From Aporrectodea caliginosa (Eukaryota; Annelida; Clitellata; Crassiclitellata; Lumbricidae): DNA of 64,000 bases. How positions within the stretch are numbered: the stretch's first letter is position 1; every line of letters starts with the position of its first letter. This document shows, piece after piece, positions 34,896 through 46,510 of this stretch. The position numbers and the translations under genes were made by a program. Below the pieces are notes generated by a model. The model had not been told where the DNA came from, made no database searches, and was given only the letters and a program-made list of their open reading frames with translations. The stretch lies in assembly GCA_020284085.1 (NCBI GenBank), contig JACEVL010000020.1, positions 589,501-653,500 of the forward strand, given 5' to 3'.

Positions 34896-35254
34896 TCATG
34901 GCCTGTGCCGCGGGCTTGATTCACGCTTAAGAAATTTCAAGAAATGTGTCTTCAATTGAGCGATAATTCCAGCTGCCGATCTTTCTCTGCATGCAATAGA
35001 AATGACGCCTGCGAGACATGCATAGAGACACACAAACCGGTACAAAACACATATTCAGACATACAAGAAATGTCACCACACACGGCAGATGACCTTGATG
35101 ACTAGTTAAGCATTAGTTTCTTTTTATAGGGCGCATGTTAAAGAAGTAAACACCCACTGGCGCTTATGACCTAGTTGCATATTTTGAGATGTACATGTAT
35201 GCGTTTGACGCTTAACAACCTTTTGCAGTCCTACATGTATTTAGGCCGGACTTT
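34896..35254. other. no gene recognised
   Basis: Unique AT-rich sequence with no exon or repeat that I can name. Confidence 0.35.
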
Positions 35255-35362
35255 CTCAAATGGATGACCACAGAGTACGCCTCTGAGTTGGTCTCTTGAA
35301 GAGGCGCAATATAAATTCTCAGAATGAATGAATGAATAAATGAATGAATGAATGAATGAATA
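35255..35362 (+). repeat. LINE 3' tail, plus orientation
   Basis: GCCTCTGAGTTGGTCTCTTGAAGAGGCGCAATATAAATTC then (GAAT)n, the same terminus as the 26,783-28,604 LINE. Confidence 0.6.
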
Positions 35363-35402
35363 TTATACTTCTGCAGCACGACCACGGTCAAAGGGTCAAT
35401 AG

Positions 35403-35800
35403 GAGTTTTCTATGGCATTCATTCATTCATTCATTCATTCATTCATTCACTCGTCCGTTCATTCAGTTTGAATATTTATATAGCGCTCGTCTAGCATGCC
35501 AACGAAGAGGTATTTACAGCCACCTCCAGGTGAAAGAAAGCTTTTGATTGTATTGCATTGTTTTTGAAAACTGGTAAAGCGCCTATTACAGTGTAAGCTA
35601 TTCAGAGGCGCTCTCAGCGTGGAAGCCCCGAGGGAATAAGAAGACCTTTAATCAGTGCACAGGAATGGAAGAGGTCCCGGCCAATATCTTAGCACGGATA
35701 GAAGGTGAGGTTATTCCATGAAGCAGAACCCAAACAGGCGTGTTGATGAAAGGTACGTGTGATTGCTTAATAGCCCAACTTTACGAAAGTTGTTTCTACT
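35403..35800 (-). repeat. LINE 3' tails, minus orientation
   Basis: (ATTC)n is followed by TTTATATAGCGCTCGTCTAG, then a second terminus (AAAGCGCCTATTAC...CAGAGGCGCTCTCAGCG) and decayed C-terminal coding sequence. Two retroposon ends are packed against the plus-strand tail at 35,255-35,362. Confidence 0.5.
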
Positions 35801-36800
35801 CTATCATCTAGAGGTTGGGAGATAATCTACAGTTGTTAGTGTGTTGGAGTGTCAATTAAATTCCCGCCAGGGCCAAAGGTGCTTCGTACCTGTGCTCCAA
35901 TTGCGCCCCATACTGAACTCTACTATAATGAATGCATTGACTGTACGCTTTCGATTGGAATATCAGAAGGAAAGGGAGACGACTGACCATCCACCATCAT
36001 ATACCTACACTAGAAAAATTAACTCGTTAAGATTTCATACTCAAAGTTGACTGTCAGAGCTTGCCTAGACTGCTGCATGCTAGTACTTGTACTTCTACTC
36101 CTCCTCCTCCTTTTCCTCCTACTCCTTCTTCTTCGTTTTCTTCATCACCTTCATCATCATCTTCTTCTTCTTCTCCCCTTCTACTCCTTCCCCTCCTCCT
36201 CCTCCTTCTCCTTCTCTTTCGTAGTCCATCTTTTTCGAAATGTGGATTTGCTTAAAAGTCAACATCGATTGATCGATACCTTTCGCATTGCGATAGGCCT
36301 ATTACGTTATAGAATTTTCCAGGATCGATTAATAAGAAATCGATCCATGAATGCCTATGTGTGAAATCGATAAGCTTACTGAATTCGGCAGATGACTCCC
36401 AGCAGTCGATCCTCCCTCATTCCAAGAAGACTCCACGATCCAAACTGACGATAAACCCCCTTATTTTATGTACATCTGTTTCTGTAGGAGAGGTTTATTT
36501 TGGGGATAAATTGGAGTTCCAATCTCCTAATGCCTTCAATGCCCATTTGCGTAATAATTAGTGCAGGACGATTAATACGAAGGGCGCGTACTACATTTAA
36601 CTGGCGTTTCATATTCACACTATTAACGAGTGGTTCCTCAGTCCAATAAAGTAGGTAGGCAGGTATCCCGTATCGCTGAAAATTGCGCCTATAGGCCTAA
36701 TCTGAAATCTATAGTTGGCCCTCAAGAATCTCAAAACCGCACTGAAACTGGACTAAAGAAAGCTGAAAAGAAGCTGCTTAAGATAAGGACGTGTTTGAGG
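35801..36800. other. no gene recognised; CTCCTC pyrimidine block at 36,090-36,215
   Basis: Short frames only. The CTCCTCCTCCTTTTCCTCC/TTCTTCTTC block is low complexity. Confidence 0.4.
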
Positions 36801-36930
36801 CCTCTCTGTCTGTCTCTGTCTCTGTTTGTTTGCTTGTCTGTCTGTCTGTTTCTCTCTCTCTCTCTCTCGTTCTCTCTCTCTGTCTCTGTCTCTTTGTCTG
36901 TCTCTGTCTCTTTCTCTCTCGCTGCCCGCA
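36801..36930. repeat. TCTCTGTC low-complexity tract
   Basis: Alternating TCTC, TGTC and TTTG units. Arg/Glu- or Leu/Ser-rich frames are artefacts. A LINE-type tail (GCGCCATATAAATAC...GAATGAATG) lies at 37,050-37,095. Confidence 0.8.
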
Positions 36931-37659
36931 CTCCTGGCGATATATACTTTTCATATTATTATTCGTCAAGCACTAATTACTTATTACACACACCTTTCAT
37001 CAACACTTCAAAAGATTTCTTTTAGCCGTGGGGATGAGAACAAACCTAACGTGCGCCATATAAATACGAATGACCGACCGAATGAATGAATGTCGTAGAA
37101 AAACCACTGGAAGCTCACACGTCGAAGACCGGTCCAATTTTGACTGGGTTCAAAAAGCGCGCCACACCCGATCGTCTGTCGATGGCATTTGACGACGACG
37201 CTTCGAGCCCGCACTTGGCCAGGAATACGTGAGGATTTAGTCCGAATGCGAAGCCGTACTACAGAAAGCCCAGCCGCGAGAGAAAATATATTCTACATAC
37301 ATATGCACACACACAGACGAACGAAGAGGATTTACGTACGGCGTTTGAATATATATAGATCTATCTGTGTATAAGGATTTAAAGAAGTCATGCAGCGTAT
37401 GTAGGGAGCATTGTCCGCCGTGTTGTCTTGTTCTGTGCGTTTGATTCGCGCCATTTCGTCATGTCCGTTGTTTGGTCGTCTGCTGGATGTGAGGACGTCA
37501 TCGTCGACGACGGTGTACGGCTTTGATGTGATGGCGGGTTCATAGGAGTCGAGACACCGCAGCCTTTGGAAGGGTAAGTGTTGTTGTTGTTGGGGGGGGG
37601 GAGGCGGGAATGGTGGGAGTGGTATGATGAGACGGTGATCCGAAGAGGGTGGGTGGATG

Positions 37660-37838
37660 CAGTGGCGTAACGAAGGGGGCAGAGGGGCAGCCGGGCGCAG
37701 CACCAAAGGGGCGCAAAATTAGCTTTCAGTGGTACACAGTACTATAGACAAGAACGATTAAAAGTCAACAAGAAAATTATAAGGGGCGCAGTCATCAACC
37801 CTTGCCCCTCGTCGCTGAAACCCTTCGTTACGCCACTG
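37660..37838. mobile_element. 179-bp hAT-type MITE with perfect TSD
   Basis: CAGTGGCGTAACGAAGGG at 37,660 and the inverse ending in CGTTACGCCACTG at 37,838. The target duplication GGTGGATG is exact at 37,652-37,659 and 37,839-37,846. Confidence 0.9.
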
Positions 37839-37989
37839 GGTGGATGGGGAGTAGTAGATAGGGGGTTCAATCTGTGATGGTTTTTTGCGGATGGGTATTT
37901 ATTTATAAATGTTCGATTACAATTACAATGACAAATAATGTTACAATAGCCAGGCAGACAAGCTGGTTGGGTGGCTGGCTGGGGCAGGC

Positions 37990-38084
37990 AACAGACAGAC
38001 AGACAGACAGACAGACACGCAGACAGACGCTCCCTAATGGAGGTACCCGAGCTGGTGTGATGTAATGTCATAACAGACAGACAC

Positions 38085-38133
<49 letters not shown>

Positions 38134-38190
38134 TGGACGGACGGACGGACGGACGGACGGACGGACGGACGGACGGACGGACCGACGGTC
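37990..38190. repeat. (CAGA)n and (GGAC)n microsatellites
   Basis: ACAGACAGACAG arrays on both sides of GTGATGTAATGTC, then 13 or so GGAC units ending at about 38,180. The flanks to 38,730 hold ACAC-rich and unique sequence without a gene. Confidence 0.9.
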
Positions 38191-38729
38191 GGACAGACAG
38201 GTTACACATACGCATAGCTACACATGTTTACATATAGGCACCCATACACACAGCCAAACAGTCAGACAGGCAAACAGTCAGACAGGCAAACAGGCAGAAA
38301 GACACAAATACATACACATACAGATTAACAGATACACGGCCAAACGCTCGTTGCCCTGGATGCTAACGCCCACAGCGCATTGTTTATGACCCCAATAATC
38401 GCCCCACACCAACCCCGACCAAACACCCCCAATGAAAACACTTGGCTGCGCCACTGTGACGTATTTCTTGGTGTTTTCTCTGGATATTAGCGACAATTCG
38501 TCGTTCTTATTCGCCGTTCTTCGTCTAATTTCTAGGCAAATACTGCGCCTCCTGGCGGGGGCTTCTCTGTTTACCCTCGCGCCCCCTATTGTTCCATATA
38601 TAAACGAACGGGTCGTAGGGTGTCCGTCCGTCATTTTTCCCCGTCATCGGAATTAAGCCCCCACCCGATCTCAGACCCAAAGAAAAGGTCGCAGAACGCC
38701 GTAAATTTCTTAGTTACATCAAGTGCGTC

Positions 38730-39215
38730 TTCGCTGTGTGAAGTAATGTGCTGTCATGTGGTGTGATGTAATGTAGTGTCATGTGGTGTGATGCTAATGT
38801 AATGTATTGTCATGTGGTGTCATTGGTGTGATGTACTGTGGTGTGATGTAATGTAATGGCATGTGTTGTGTTGTACTGTACTGTCATGTACTGTCATGTA
38901 GTGTGATGTAATGTACTGTCGTGTGGTGTGATGGAATAATAATGTCATGTGGTGTGATGTAATGTACTGTCGTGGTGCGATGTAATGTATTGACATATCG
39001 TGTGATGTAATGTACTGGCATATGGTGTGATGTAACGTTCATATCATGTAGTGTGATGTAATGTGTTGTCATGTGGTGTGATGGAATTATGATGTCATGT
39101 GGTGTGATGGAATTATGATGTCATGTGGTGTGATGGAATTATGATGTCATGTGGTGTGATGGAATTATGATGTCATGTGGTGTGATGGAATTATGATGTC
39201 ATGTGGTGTGATGTG
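38730..39215. repeat. GTGTGATGTAATGT minisatellite
   Basis: Decayed GTGTGATGTAATGTACTGTC units pass into six nearly perfect copies of GTGGTGTGATGGAATTATGA... (26-bp period, 39,063-39,207). Confidence 0.85.
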
Positions 39216-39370
39216 TATTTGCGAGGTTCTAAAAAGGCGATAATTATGTGAGTTGCCCAATTCATTGGATGAGATGTGATGGGATGATAAGCAATGCTAT
39301 GCAATAGAATGTGATGTAAATGCAATGCAATAGAATACAATGTAAATGTTGTGCAATAGAATGCAGTGTA

Positions 39371-39609
39371 ATTCATTCATTAGAAATATTGATATAGCAC
39401 CCCTTCAAGACAGTATATACTCAGGAGTGCTCCCGAGTCCCGACCCAACCACGGTTACATAATACAGTCATAAGGCTAAAACAGAACATGGTGGCATGGC
39501 CTCTGGACATTTAATTTAGACGAAGAGTCACAGGGAGTCCATTCAAGGTCTCAGGGCCAGCGACCGAGAAAGCGCGGAGCTGCCTAAATTAGGCAGCTCC
39601 GCGCTTTCT
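39371..39609 (-). repeat. 5'-truncated LINE end with terminal palindrome
   Basis: ATTCATTCATTAG, then ATATAGCACCCCTTCAAG and decayed C-terminal coding sequence up to GACCGAGAAAGCGCG. The inner end is a perfect inverted repeat: 39,567-39,587 and 39,589-39,609 are 21-bp arms around one A. Confidence 0.7.
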
Positions 39610-39674
39610 TTTTACTGTTTTAAGGCTTTTTTCGGCATTTTTAGGCATTTTTGACACCTAGAAACAAAGAGAGA

Positions 39675-41727
39675 CAGTGGTAAAAGTGTAAAATCATGGG
39701 CCCCGGATCTTTAAATATATTCGGGCCCCCATAAATTTGTGATGGGCCCTCCGCAAAGTTATATCTTGTTAATTATTGATAATAATTACTAAAAAATGAA
39801 AAGCGCAATGCAAGTGAATATTATTGCATTATTATTGCATACAATTTTGACCATATAACAATATTTAAAGCGATTTAATTGATTGAACTTGAAGTGATTA
39901 TCTTATTAGGAAATTTTTGTGCTAACTTAAAATGAACTTTACAACAGAAAAGAAGACGAAAACACTTTAAGCAGGTTAGTCACAGTGTCAAAGATATCAC
40001 AAATAATATTACAGTATTTCAAATTAGCATGCATTGATTAAACAGCTGTAGTCGTATTGTATTAAGACATGAATTCTACACACAGTACACTGTAGATCTG
40101 CATGACATAAAAAAATCTGCAAGTTACTACAATGCTAACGCAGGGCTGAAACTGACATTTTAAACCTCAAAACCATTAATGTGTTTTAAAAAAATATTCA
40201 AAAAAGTAACCATTTGTGCAGAAATAAAAGTACAGAAAATATGACACAATTCCAGTGACTACGGCTTGTTGACGCATTGACGCTTGTATCAATTACAGAG
40301 AAGCTTCAATTACGTGGAAACTGTTTGTAATTGATTCATTGATAACTGCTGAAATATCTGCCTGGAAGAAACAAAGATGTACAAATAGCAACTTTTACTT
40401 TTTGAAATACTAAACATTAGTTGTTTATGAGAAAATACTGTTCAGAAACATTGAAAAAGCATGTGTTTTAGAACTGATTCCAAATGGACATCATTAATTT
40501 GTTACAAGCAACTTGCTCTGCCTTCTTCGGACATTGACCACAAGTGGCATCTCTGCGGTTTGAGGCAAGCCAGGATTTGACATATGGTAATGGCTGCCAT
40601 AGTTTGAGAGGAGGACCTGTCAGAGAAATAAACATTAATGAACTCAAATGTGAAGCTAATAAACGTGAACGTAAAGGGGTACACACTAGGTTCATCTTGC
40701 TAAAACCTCTTTCACACTCAGCCGTACTCACTGGAATTGTGTTTACACGATTACACAATGACTGCAAAGAATTACACTTCCAAATACCACCATTTTCTTT
40801 AAAAATGCGAAAGGACACCTTAACTTCTGAAAATATTACACCAAATTTGTCACAAATTCGCCTCAAGTCTTCTTCACCGTACTCTGGTGACATTTCCGAA
40901 GGCCAGGTACTGGGATCAAGAATTGCCAGTGAAGAACAGAATTTCTGTTCCGATGCTGGCAAAAGTCTAGCTGACATTGAATCTGCTAAAGATTGATAAA
41001 ACTGACCCTTCTTAATTGCTTTCTCCTTTCCTGTGCCACTACCAATTGGAACACCGTGAAACTCTCCATTAGCAACAGCTTCACACGCTTCACGATAAAA
41101 TACAGAATTGCTTTCTTTCCTAGCAAGAGAAATCTCTATTTGTCTGGATATTAGTCTGTGTGCAATTGGCAAAGTAATATCCGCCTTTTGCAAACTCAAC
41201 GGGGGGTATTTCGTCGTCGACAATGAAACTCGTTTCGGCGACCGGATCGGCTTCGTCGATGACACTTGTTTCAGCGATGACTGGATCATGGTCTCCAATA
41301 TTTTCCAGCGTCACGGACCCATAAGGCTTACGAGATGACGAGAAAAACGTTGTTACCTTCGGTATTTTTGTCAATAATACCTGAGATTTCTTCTCAGCTT
41401 CTACTGTCTTTTTCCGTTTTCTAGCCCCGCTCAAATATACCATATTTTGTCGAAGAAATCTACGGAAATGTGAAAAGAAATTCGCGTGACGACGGAATGA
41501 GCGTTAATATAAAAAGGAAGGAAAAGAAAGCTACTGTAAGAATCAAGAGCAATTTCACTTTAGACGTCAAGTTTAATAAAATACGCTCCGATTATGGGGG
41601 TCATATTGGGAGATGCGGGGAGATCCGGATCTCATAAAAATCACTATGGGGCCCCGGATCTAAATTTTTACACATTCAAGGGCCCCGGATCGGAAATCCG
41701 GGGAGATCCGTCTCACTTTTTACACTG
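39675..41727. mobile_element. hAT element with internal deletion and perfect 8-bp TSD
   Basis: Ends CAGTGGTAAAAGTG (39,675) and the inverse of CAGTGTAAAAAGTGAG (41,727) are imperfect TIRs. The target duplication AAGAGAGA is exact at 39,667-39,674 and 41,728-41,735. Subterminal GGGCCCCGGATC motifs occur at both ends. Inside is a minus-strand transposase remnant. The 39,736-40,467 part is AT-rich non-coding. Confidence 0.88.
40468..41443 (-). pseudogene. hAT transposase remnant (N-terminus and C-terminal dimerisation domain)
   Basis: The minus strand starts MVYLSGARKRKK...TKIPKVTTFFSS at 41,443, typical of hAT transposases with a short N-terminal tail. Around 41,190-41,200 the frame changes. 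A second frame continues through LPIAHRLISRQIEISLARKE, FYREACEAV, then YGEEDLRRICDKFGV and the hATC dimerisation block PVSTAECERGFSKMNLVCTP...RSRLLASHLSSLMFISL, stopping at 40,468. The BED zinc finger and the catalytic DDE core are missing, so the product cannot transpose. It resembles KIAA1586/ZNF862-like hAT relatives (recollection). Confidence 0.8.
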
Positions 41728-41735
41728 AAGAGAGA

Positions 41736-42600
41736 TATTGTAAGACCCGCAAAAATCACCAAAGACATTGAAGGACAGCCATTGGCACAGTTGAGTTTGT
41801 TAATTTTACTGCACAGTGCACACTAATATCTCACTAGTTTTTGATTGTCTTCGCCGAATTCCCTTCTATGCACCTCATTCTATCACTCTCTGCAGCGCAG
41901 ACTACTTTTTATGTCGGTGGATGGTGATATTTGAGATGATTGAGTAGATTAGTCGTATTTTACTGGCTATGAGCCAGCCACATAACTTCCCATCATTAGG
42001 CCTAACACCAACACCTCTGATGATACACGAACTTTTATCTGGGAATGGGACTGATGCGTATAGTCCTACTTGAAATGACTCCAGGCGACTTCCCACGATT
42101 GTGGAATCTCATGATCTTCAGAGACAATTTTGACTACAAGATTACTACGATTATACTAATTTTGCGAATTTGCGCCAGTCAACTTGGGTCGCAATCATAG
42201 AAACGTTGACAAAATAACTAGATAATAAATTTAATATAGGCCTAAGTGGTCTACTGTTACTGGGTTAATTCGCAAATGCAGAATCCGGGACAAACATAGG
42301 CTATTAGTTTTTCACGTTCGCACGCTTGTCGATATTGCACTTTTTATATTTTTCTTGTAGTTATCGTTAACGAAATCATTTTGTTTTCTTTAAAAAAATT
42401 GATATCGTAAAAGTACAAGCAAATTTTGATTAGAAATTTTTCTGTGCTATTTCATTAATGATAGTAGGCCTATTAATAAAACAACTACTAAAACAAACCA
42501 CTGCAGTCGTTTTTGTGTCAATATTTCAAGTGTCCATAAAGTGCATTTCTATGCCCCGTCTTCCCATGTGCCTAATTATGTCCCTAAATGACATTTGCTG
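41736..42600. other. no gene recognised
   Basis: AT-rich unique sequence beyond the hAT element. No exon is supported. Confidence 0.35.
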
Positions 42601-42807
42601 TATAACATTCATCAGTTTATGATCTTGTCTGTTTCTTCTAATTCTTAGAATTAGAAGAAACAGATAAGATCATAAACTGATGAATGTTATACTTCTCACG
42701 TTCTCTGCCCTCAGGCAGGTTTTTTTTTTTTTTTTTTTTTTGAGGGCAGAGAACGCGAAGAAGTATAACATTCATCAGTTTATGATCTTATCTGTTTCTT
42801 CTAATTC
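42601..42807. repeat. double palindrome around a T22 run
   Basis: The 45-bp segment 42,601-42,645 is inverted at 42,647-42,691 with one mismatch and one spacer base. The second arm plus its extension (42,648-42,713) is inverted again at 42,741-42,807, across a loop that includes 22 T. So one sequence is present three times in alternating orientation. Confidence 0.9.
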
Positions 42808-44424
42808 GAGAAACTGAACTTTTCTCCTTGTTTCAGAGGCAGGAAATGAAGTTTAGACTGACGTAGATATCGTGATCTTGTCCTGTAGTGTAGCCGACTA
42901 AGTCGTCTAATCCTAGGCTCCTAGCTTACCTGAAGTAATTTCTTAGACTGATTTCGTAGATCGTAATAATTATGAATTTAAAAAACAGATAGCTTTTAAT
43001 TACTTTTGATTACCGGAACTTACGAAAGAAAGCAGAATAACGATTTGAAATTGTATAGACTGGTTTTATGGTAGGCCTACCTATCGAACTCGTTCGTACA
43101 TATAAGGTCAGAAGAGGTAGGCCCTAACCATTAATATTATTTAGGTCAAACGCTTGGAGACGATGCCAGGCAAGGCAATGAAATACATATCCTCTAATTA
43201 CTCTGCACGATATCTTAATTCTCATGTCAAAGTAAGACGAGGAGGCATGCCTCGACTTGCCTCGTCTTGAGAATTACGCCGAGGTACTCGCCTCGACTTG
43301 CCTCATACTGGCTACGGGCCTGCTTGCAATTGAAACATCTTAAGGTATGAAATTTTACCACGTGTTTGGTTGGTTTTTGCATCCCAGGTGTAGTCCTGTT
43401 TGCGACCCGGAAGAGTTATATTTCTAAAGTGATAATTGTAGACCTAAAAATACCCATAAGTATAAGAAACTTGTTTACACTTGTAACATTGATAGTCAGA
43501 CTTTTCATGATCTGTTCCTGATAGCGTTGCAGACGTTCGGCAAAGGAGGACATGTTCTCCTTTTTGGTCTCATGTCCTCTGTCCGGCAGGAAAATCTAAA
43601 AACCTGGAAAATGTTTGGCTTTTTGTGTGTTTGTTTTATTGGGCTATTGGCTATTTTATCATGGCAGTTTTTAACGAATTTACACGCGCTTGCTGTCCCG
43701 AAGTTTCCCTCGGGACCAGGCTAACAGCCCAATCTACTTACTTACTTATTTTTATTTGCCGCTCTATTTCTTCCAAACGTTTCTAGTCCATGTCCTGAGT
43801 AATGTTACAAACAATGTATCTGCGGACTGTCTACGAGACTCTATAGTCGAAATGTTAATTTTATTTAATACAGAGATATGTTTCGGAGGTTTTCAAAATT
43901 CAATTTTAGGAGTTTGAGTCTTAATTCGATACGACTTGAGCAATTGTCATAATCTTTTGCTAAAAGTATTTTGTATTTAGTATTTAAAATACTTTTCTCA
44001 AACAAATATTTGTAACTTGTATTTAAAATACTTGTATGAAATTGTATTCTTGCTTGTATTTTAAATACTTTTGTGATCAAGTATTTATATTTGTAGCCTA
44101 TTCAAGTGACTTAAAATGTGTTTTCGCATCACTGCTTGTAGGTAAATGCTATGTAAATGTAGTAGAATTTAATGTAATGTAAATGCGAGTAATGTAAATA
44201 TTTGAGCATTATATTGTAATGTTAATATTGGTGCAATAGAAATTATATGCACTGCAATTAAATGTAACGCAATGCAATGCAACAGATGTTCCTATGCGGT
44301 GTAGCGTGGTGTAATATACATGTGATGTAATGAGGTGTAATGTTATTTTCTGTAATGCGGTTTACAGTGCAATGTAACCAGTCAGTTATTACACGTGCTC
44401 TTTATTCATATAGCGCCAGCTCCG
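42808..44424. other. no gene recognised
   Basis: Unique sequence with a short TATTTAAAATACTT repeat at 43,970-44,075 and TGTAATGTAAATG repeats at 44,150-44,370. Short frames around 43,527-43,917 have no recognisable domain. Confidence 0.4.
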
Positions 44425-44690
44425 AGTGATGATCATTAATCGATGATCATAAATCAATGATCATAAAGCGATGATCATAAATCAATGATCATAAATCGAT
44501 GATCGTAAATCGATGATAATAAATCGATGATCATAAACCGATGATCGTAAATCGATGATCATAAACCGATGATCATAAATCGATGATCATAAATCGATGA
44601 TCATAAATTGATCATAAATCGATGATCATAGATCGATGATCATAAATCGATGATCATAAATCTATGATCAATGATCATAGATCGATGACC
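44425..44690. repeat. 14-bp minisatellite (ATAAATCGATGATC)
   Basis: About 18 units with few changes. Every unit contains GATC and ATCGAT, so the array is nearly self-complementary (TGATCA, ATCGAT). Confidence 0.92.
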
Positions 44691-44879
44691 AGCCGAGTTT
44701 CGAACCCAGTGCACTCTGTTCGTGCTTAATCAGCCGGCCTCTCACAGCGTCTAATTTATATGGCGCCATCCATCCATAGGTCATCTCTGGGTCAGCCTCG
44801 CCTTATTCCCGACTGATGCTTCATTGGGCTTTGCATTGTTGTGTCGGGGGATTCGAATCCCCACAAGGTCTGGTCTCGT

Positions 44880-45310
44880 TGTATTCTATTCTGTGCCGTT
44901 TTGTTCAATAATTATGATCTATTCTTTTATAGTCCTTTCTGTCATGTTCTATTCCGTTCCATTCTGTTCCATTTTGGTCCATTCTGTTCCTTTCTGCTCT
45001 ATTCCGTTCCTTCTGCTTTATTCTATTCCGTTCTGGCCTATTCTGTTCCATTCTATTCTGTCCAGGTCTTTTACGTTCCATTCTGCTCTATTCTTTTCCA
45101 CGCTGGTCCATTCTTTTCAATTCTGGCCTATTCTGTTCCATTCTATCCTATTCAGGTCTTTAAATTCTATTCTGCTCTATTCTACTCCGTTCTGTTATGT
45201 TCTATGCTGAGCTATTCAGTTACATTCTGTTCTGAATTTTCTGTTCTGTACCATGCTATTAATTCTATTATATTTTGTTCCATTATGTTCCAGTTGTTCT
45301 ATGCTATTCT
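44880..45310. repeat. pyrimidine-rich ATTCTGTTCC repeat
   Basis: ATTCTGTTCC, ATTCTATTCC and TTCTGCTCT units repeat about every 10 bp, with drift. Apparent Phe/Ser/Tyr-rich frames are artefacts. Confidence 0.85.
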
Positions 45311-45405
45311 CTAACGTTCCACTATAATCTGACCGCATAGCCCTAATGGTAACCCTAATCTTTGCTGATACCTTCCATGACGCTACAACCCAGCCCCATC
45401 TGATC

Positions 45406-45997
45406 CAAAGTTCGACCGTACGTTACAGCAGAAAATAGCGTACGCGTACGGTACGTAATTTACTAAAAATAATAGCGTACGCGTACGGTACGTTCGTATT
45501 CCGTACGTATGAGCAGCCTTTAATATTAGTTGCTTCTCGTGACGTCACATTTTGTCTCCTCATTTTCTCGTCGTTTTTTTCTCGTCGTTATTACGTCACT
45601 TTACAGTTCTTATTTGTAGTTCCGTTTCAGCGAAGAGGTAAATTATTATTTTGTTTTTATTTTGTATAATTTGATTATTTTATCTACAGAAATAAAACAG
45701 GCTGACGGATTCATATTAAATTTTTTCTTGCATGGGTTACTGCTGGAATTTAATCAATTGATGACCGTAGTTTATTGTTAGAAAATTGACATAGAAATAC
45801 ACAATTCTTCACGGAATTGTTTTAAAACGTTTTCCATTCTTTAATTTGTAATTTTGTTATTCCTTGTTAATTCTATAATAAAAAAATATAAAAATTAGCG
45901 TACGCTATTTATTAATTTAGCCAAAAATAGCGTACGCGTACGGTACGCATTTCAGCAGAAAAAATAGCGTACGTTCCGTACGTACGGTCGAACTTTG
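45406..45997. mobile_element. hAT-type MITE rich in CGTACG palindromes, perfect TSD
   Basis: CAAAGTTCGACCGTACG at 45,406 and its inverse ending at 45,997, flanked by exact ATCTGATC duplications (45,398-45,405; 45,998-46,005). TAGCGTACGCGTACGGTACG occurs close to both ends, several times. The centre is AT-rich. No coding capacity. Confidence 0.9.
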
Positions 45998-46005
45998 ATC
46001 TGATC

Positions 46006-46182
46006 TATAGGATTAGATCTAACCTTACCCCTAAATCTAACACCCTGACCTCACCTGATCTGAAGATTTTCTCTGATCTAGCCTTAACCCTAAAACCCCT
46101 AACCCCTTCTGTAATTGTAATTGGTAACGTATATCACGCAGGTGTCTAATGCACAAGGCATCAACCGATGGCACAACAAAAC
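46006..46182. repeat. degenerate CTAACCCTAA/CATCTGATCT repeats
   Basis: CCTAACCTTACCCCTAAATC and similar phrases recur here, at 45,335-45,400 and at 47,885-48,030. They look telomere-like but are irregular. Confidence 0.45.
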
Positions 46183-46510
46183 CAATCCGTAATCATTCAT
46201 TCATTAATTCGAGGATTTATATAGCACCTCTTCAAGAGAACTATACGCAGAGGTGCTCCCGACTCCAGCACGGCCAGTAAGAACAATTTTCGAGCGCTTA
46301 TAGAATGTGTCAGAGAGTGATCTAGGGTGCAGGCACAGATCAAGAGGGAGACCATTCCACGCCACCGGGCCGACCACCGAAAAAGCGCGGCTTTGCACGG
46401 TATAGTGAGTGGTGCGGGCAAACGGGACTGAGAGCACCCCGTGCACCGCACAGCGCAGGGAGCGACTACTGCGAGCACCAGATACAAATCAATCAATATC
46501 CGGGAGATCA
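46183..46510 (-). pseudogene. 5'-truncated LINE C-terminal fragment
   Basis: The minus strand reads ARSSRSLRCAV-like, then SRAFSVVGPVAWNGLPLDL, SDTFYKR and SLEEVLYKSSN, followed by the (ATTC)n tail at its 3' end. It is a close relative of the C-terminus of the 26,783-28,604 LINE. Confidence 0.8.

Noticed and set aside
38032..38165. CRISPR-like array of short repeats
   Set aside because: The units are contiguous CAGA and GGAC microsatellites without unique spacers, in an animal genome.
44824..45314. Phe/Ser/Tyr-rich frames of 128-157 codons
   Set aside because: These are by-products of the ATTCTGTTCC decamer repeat.
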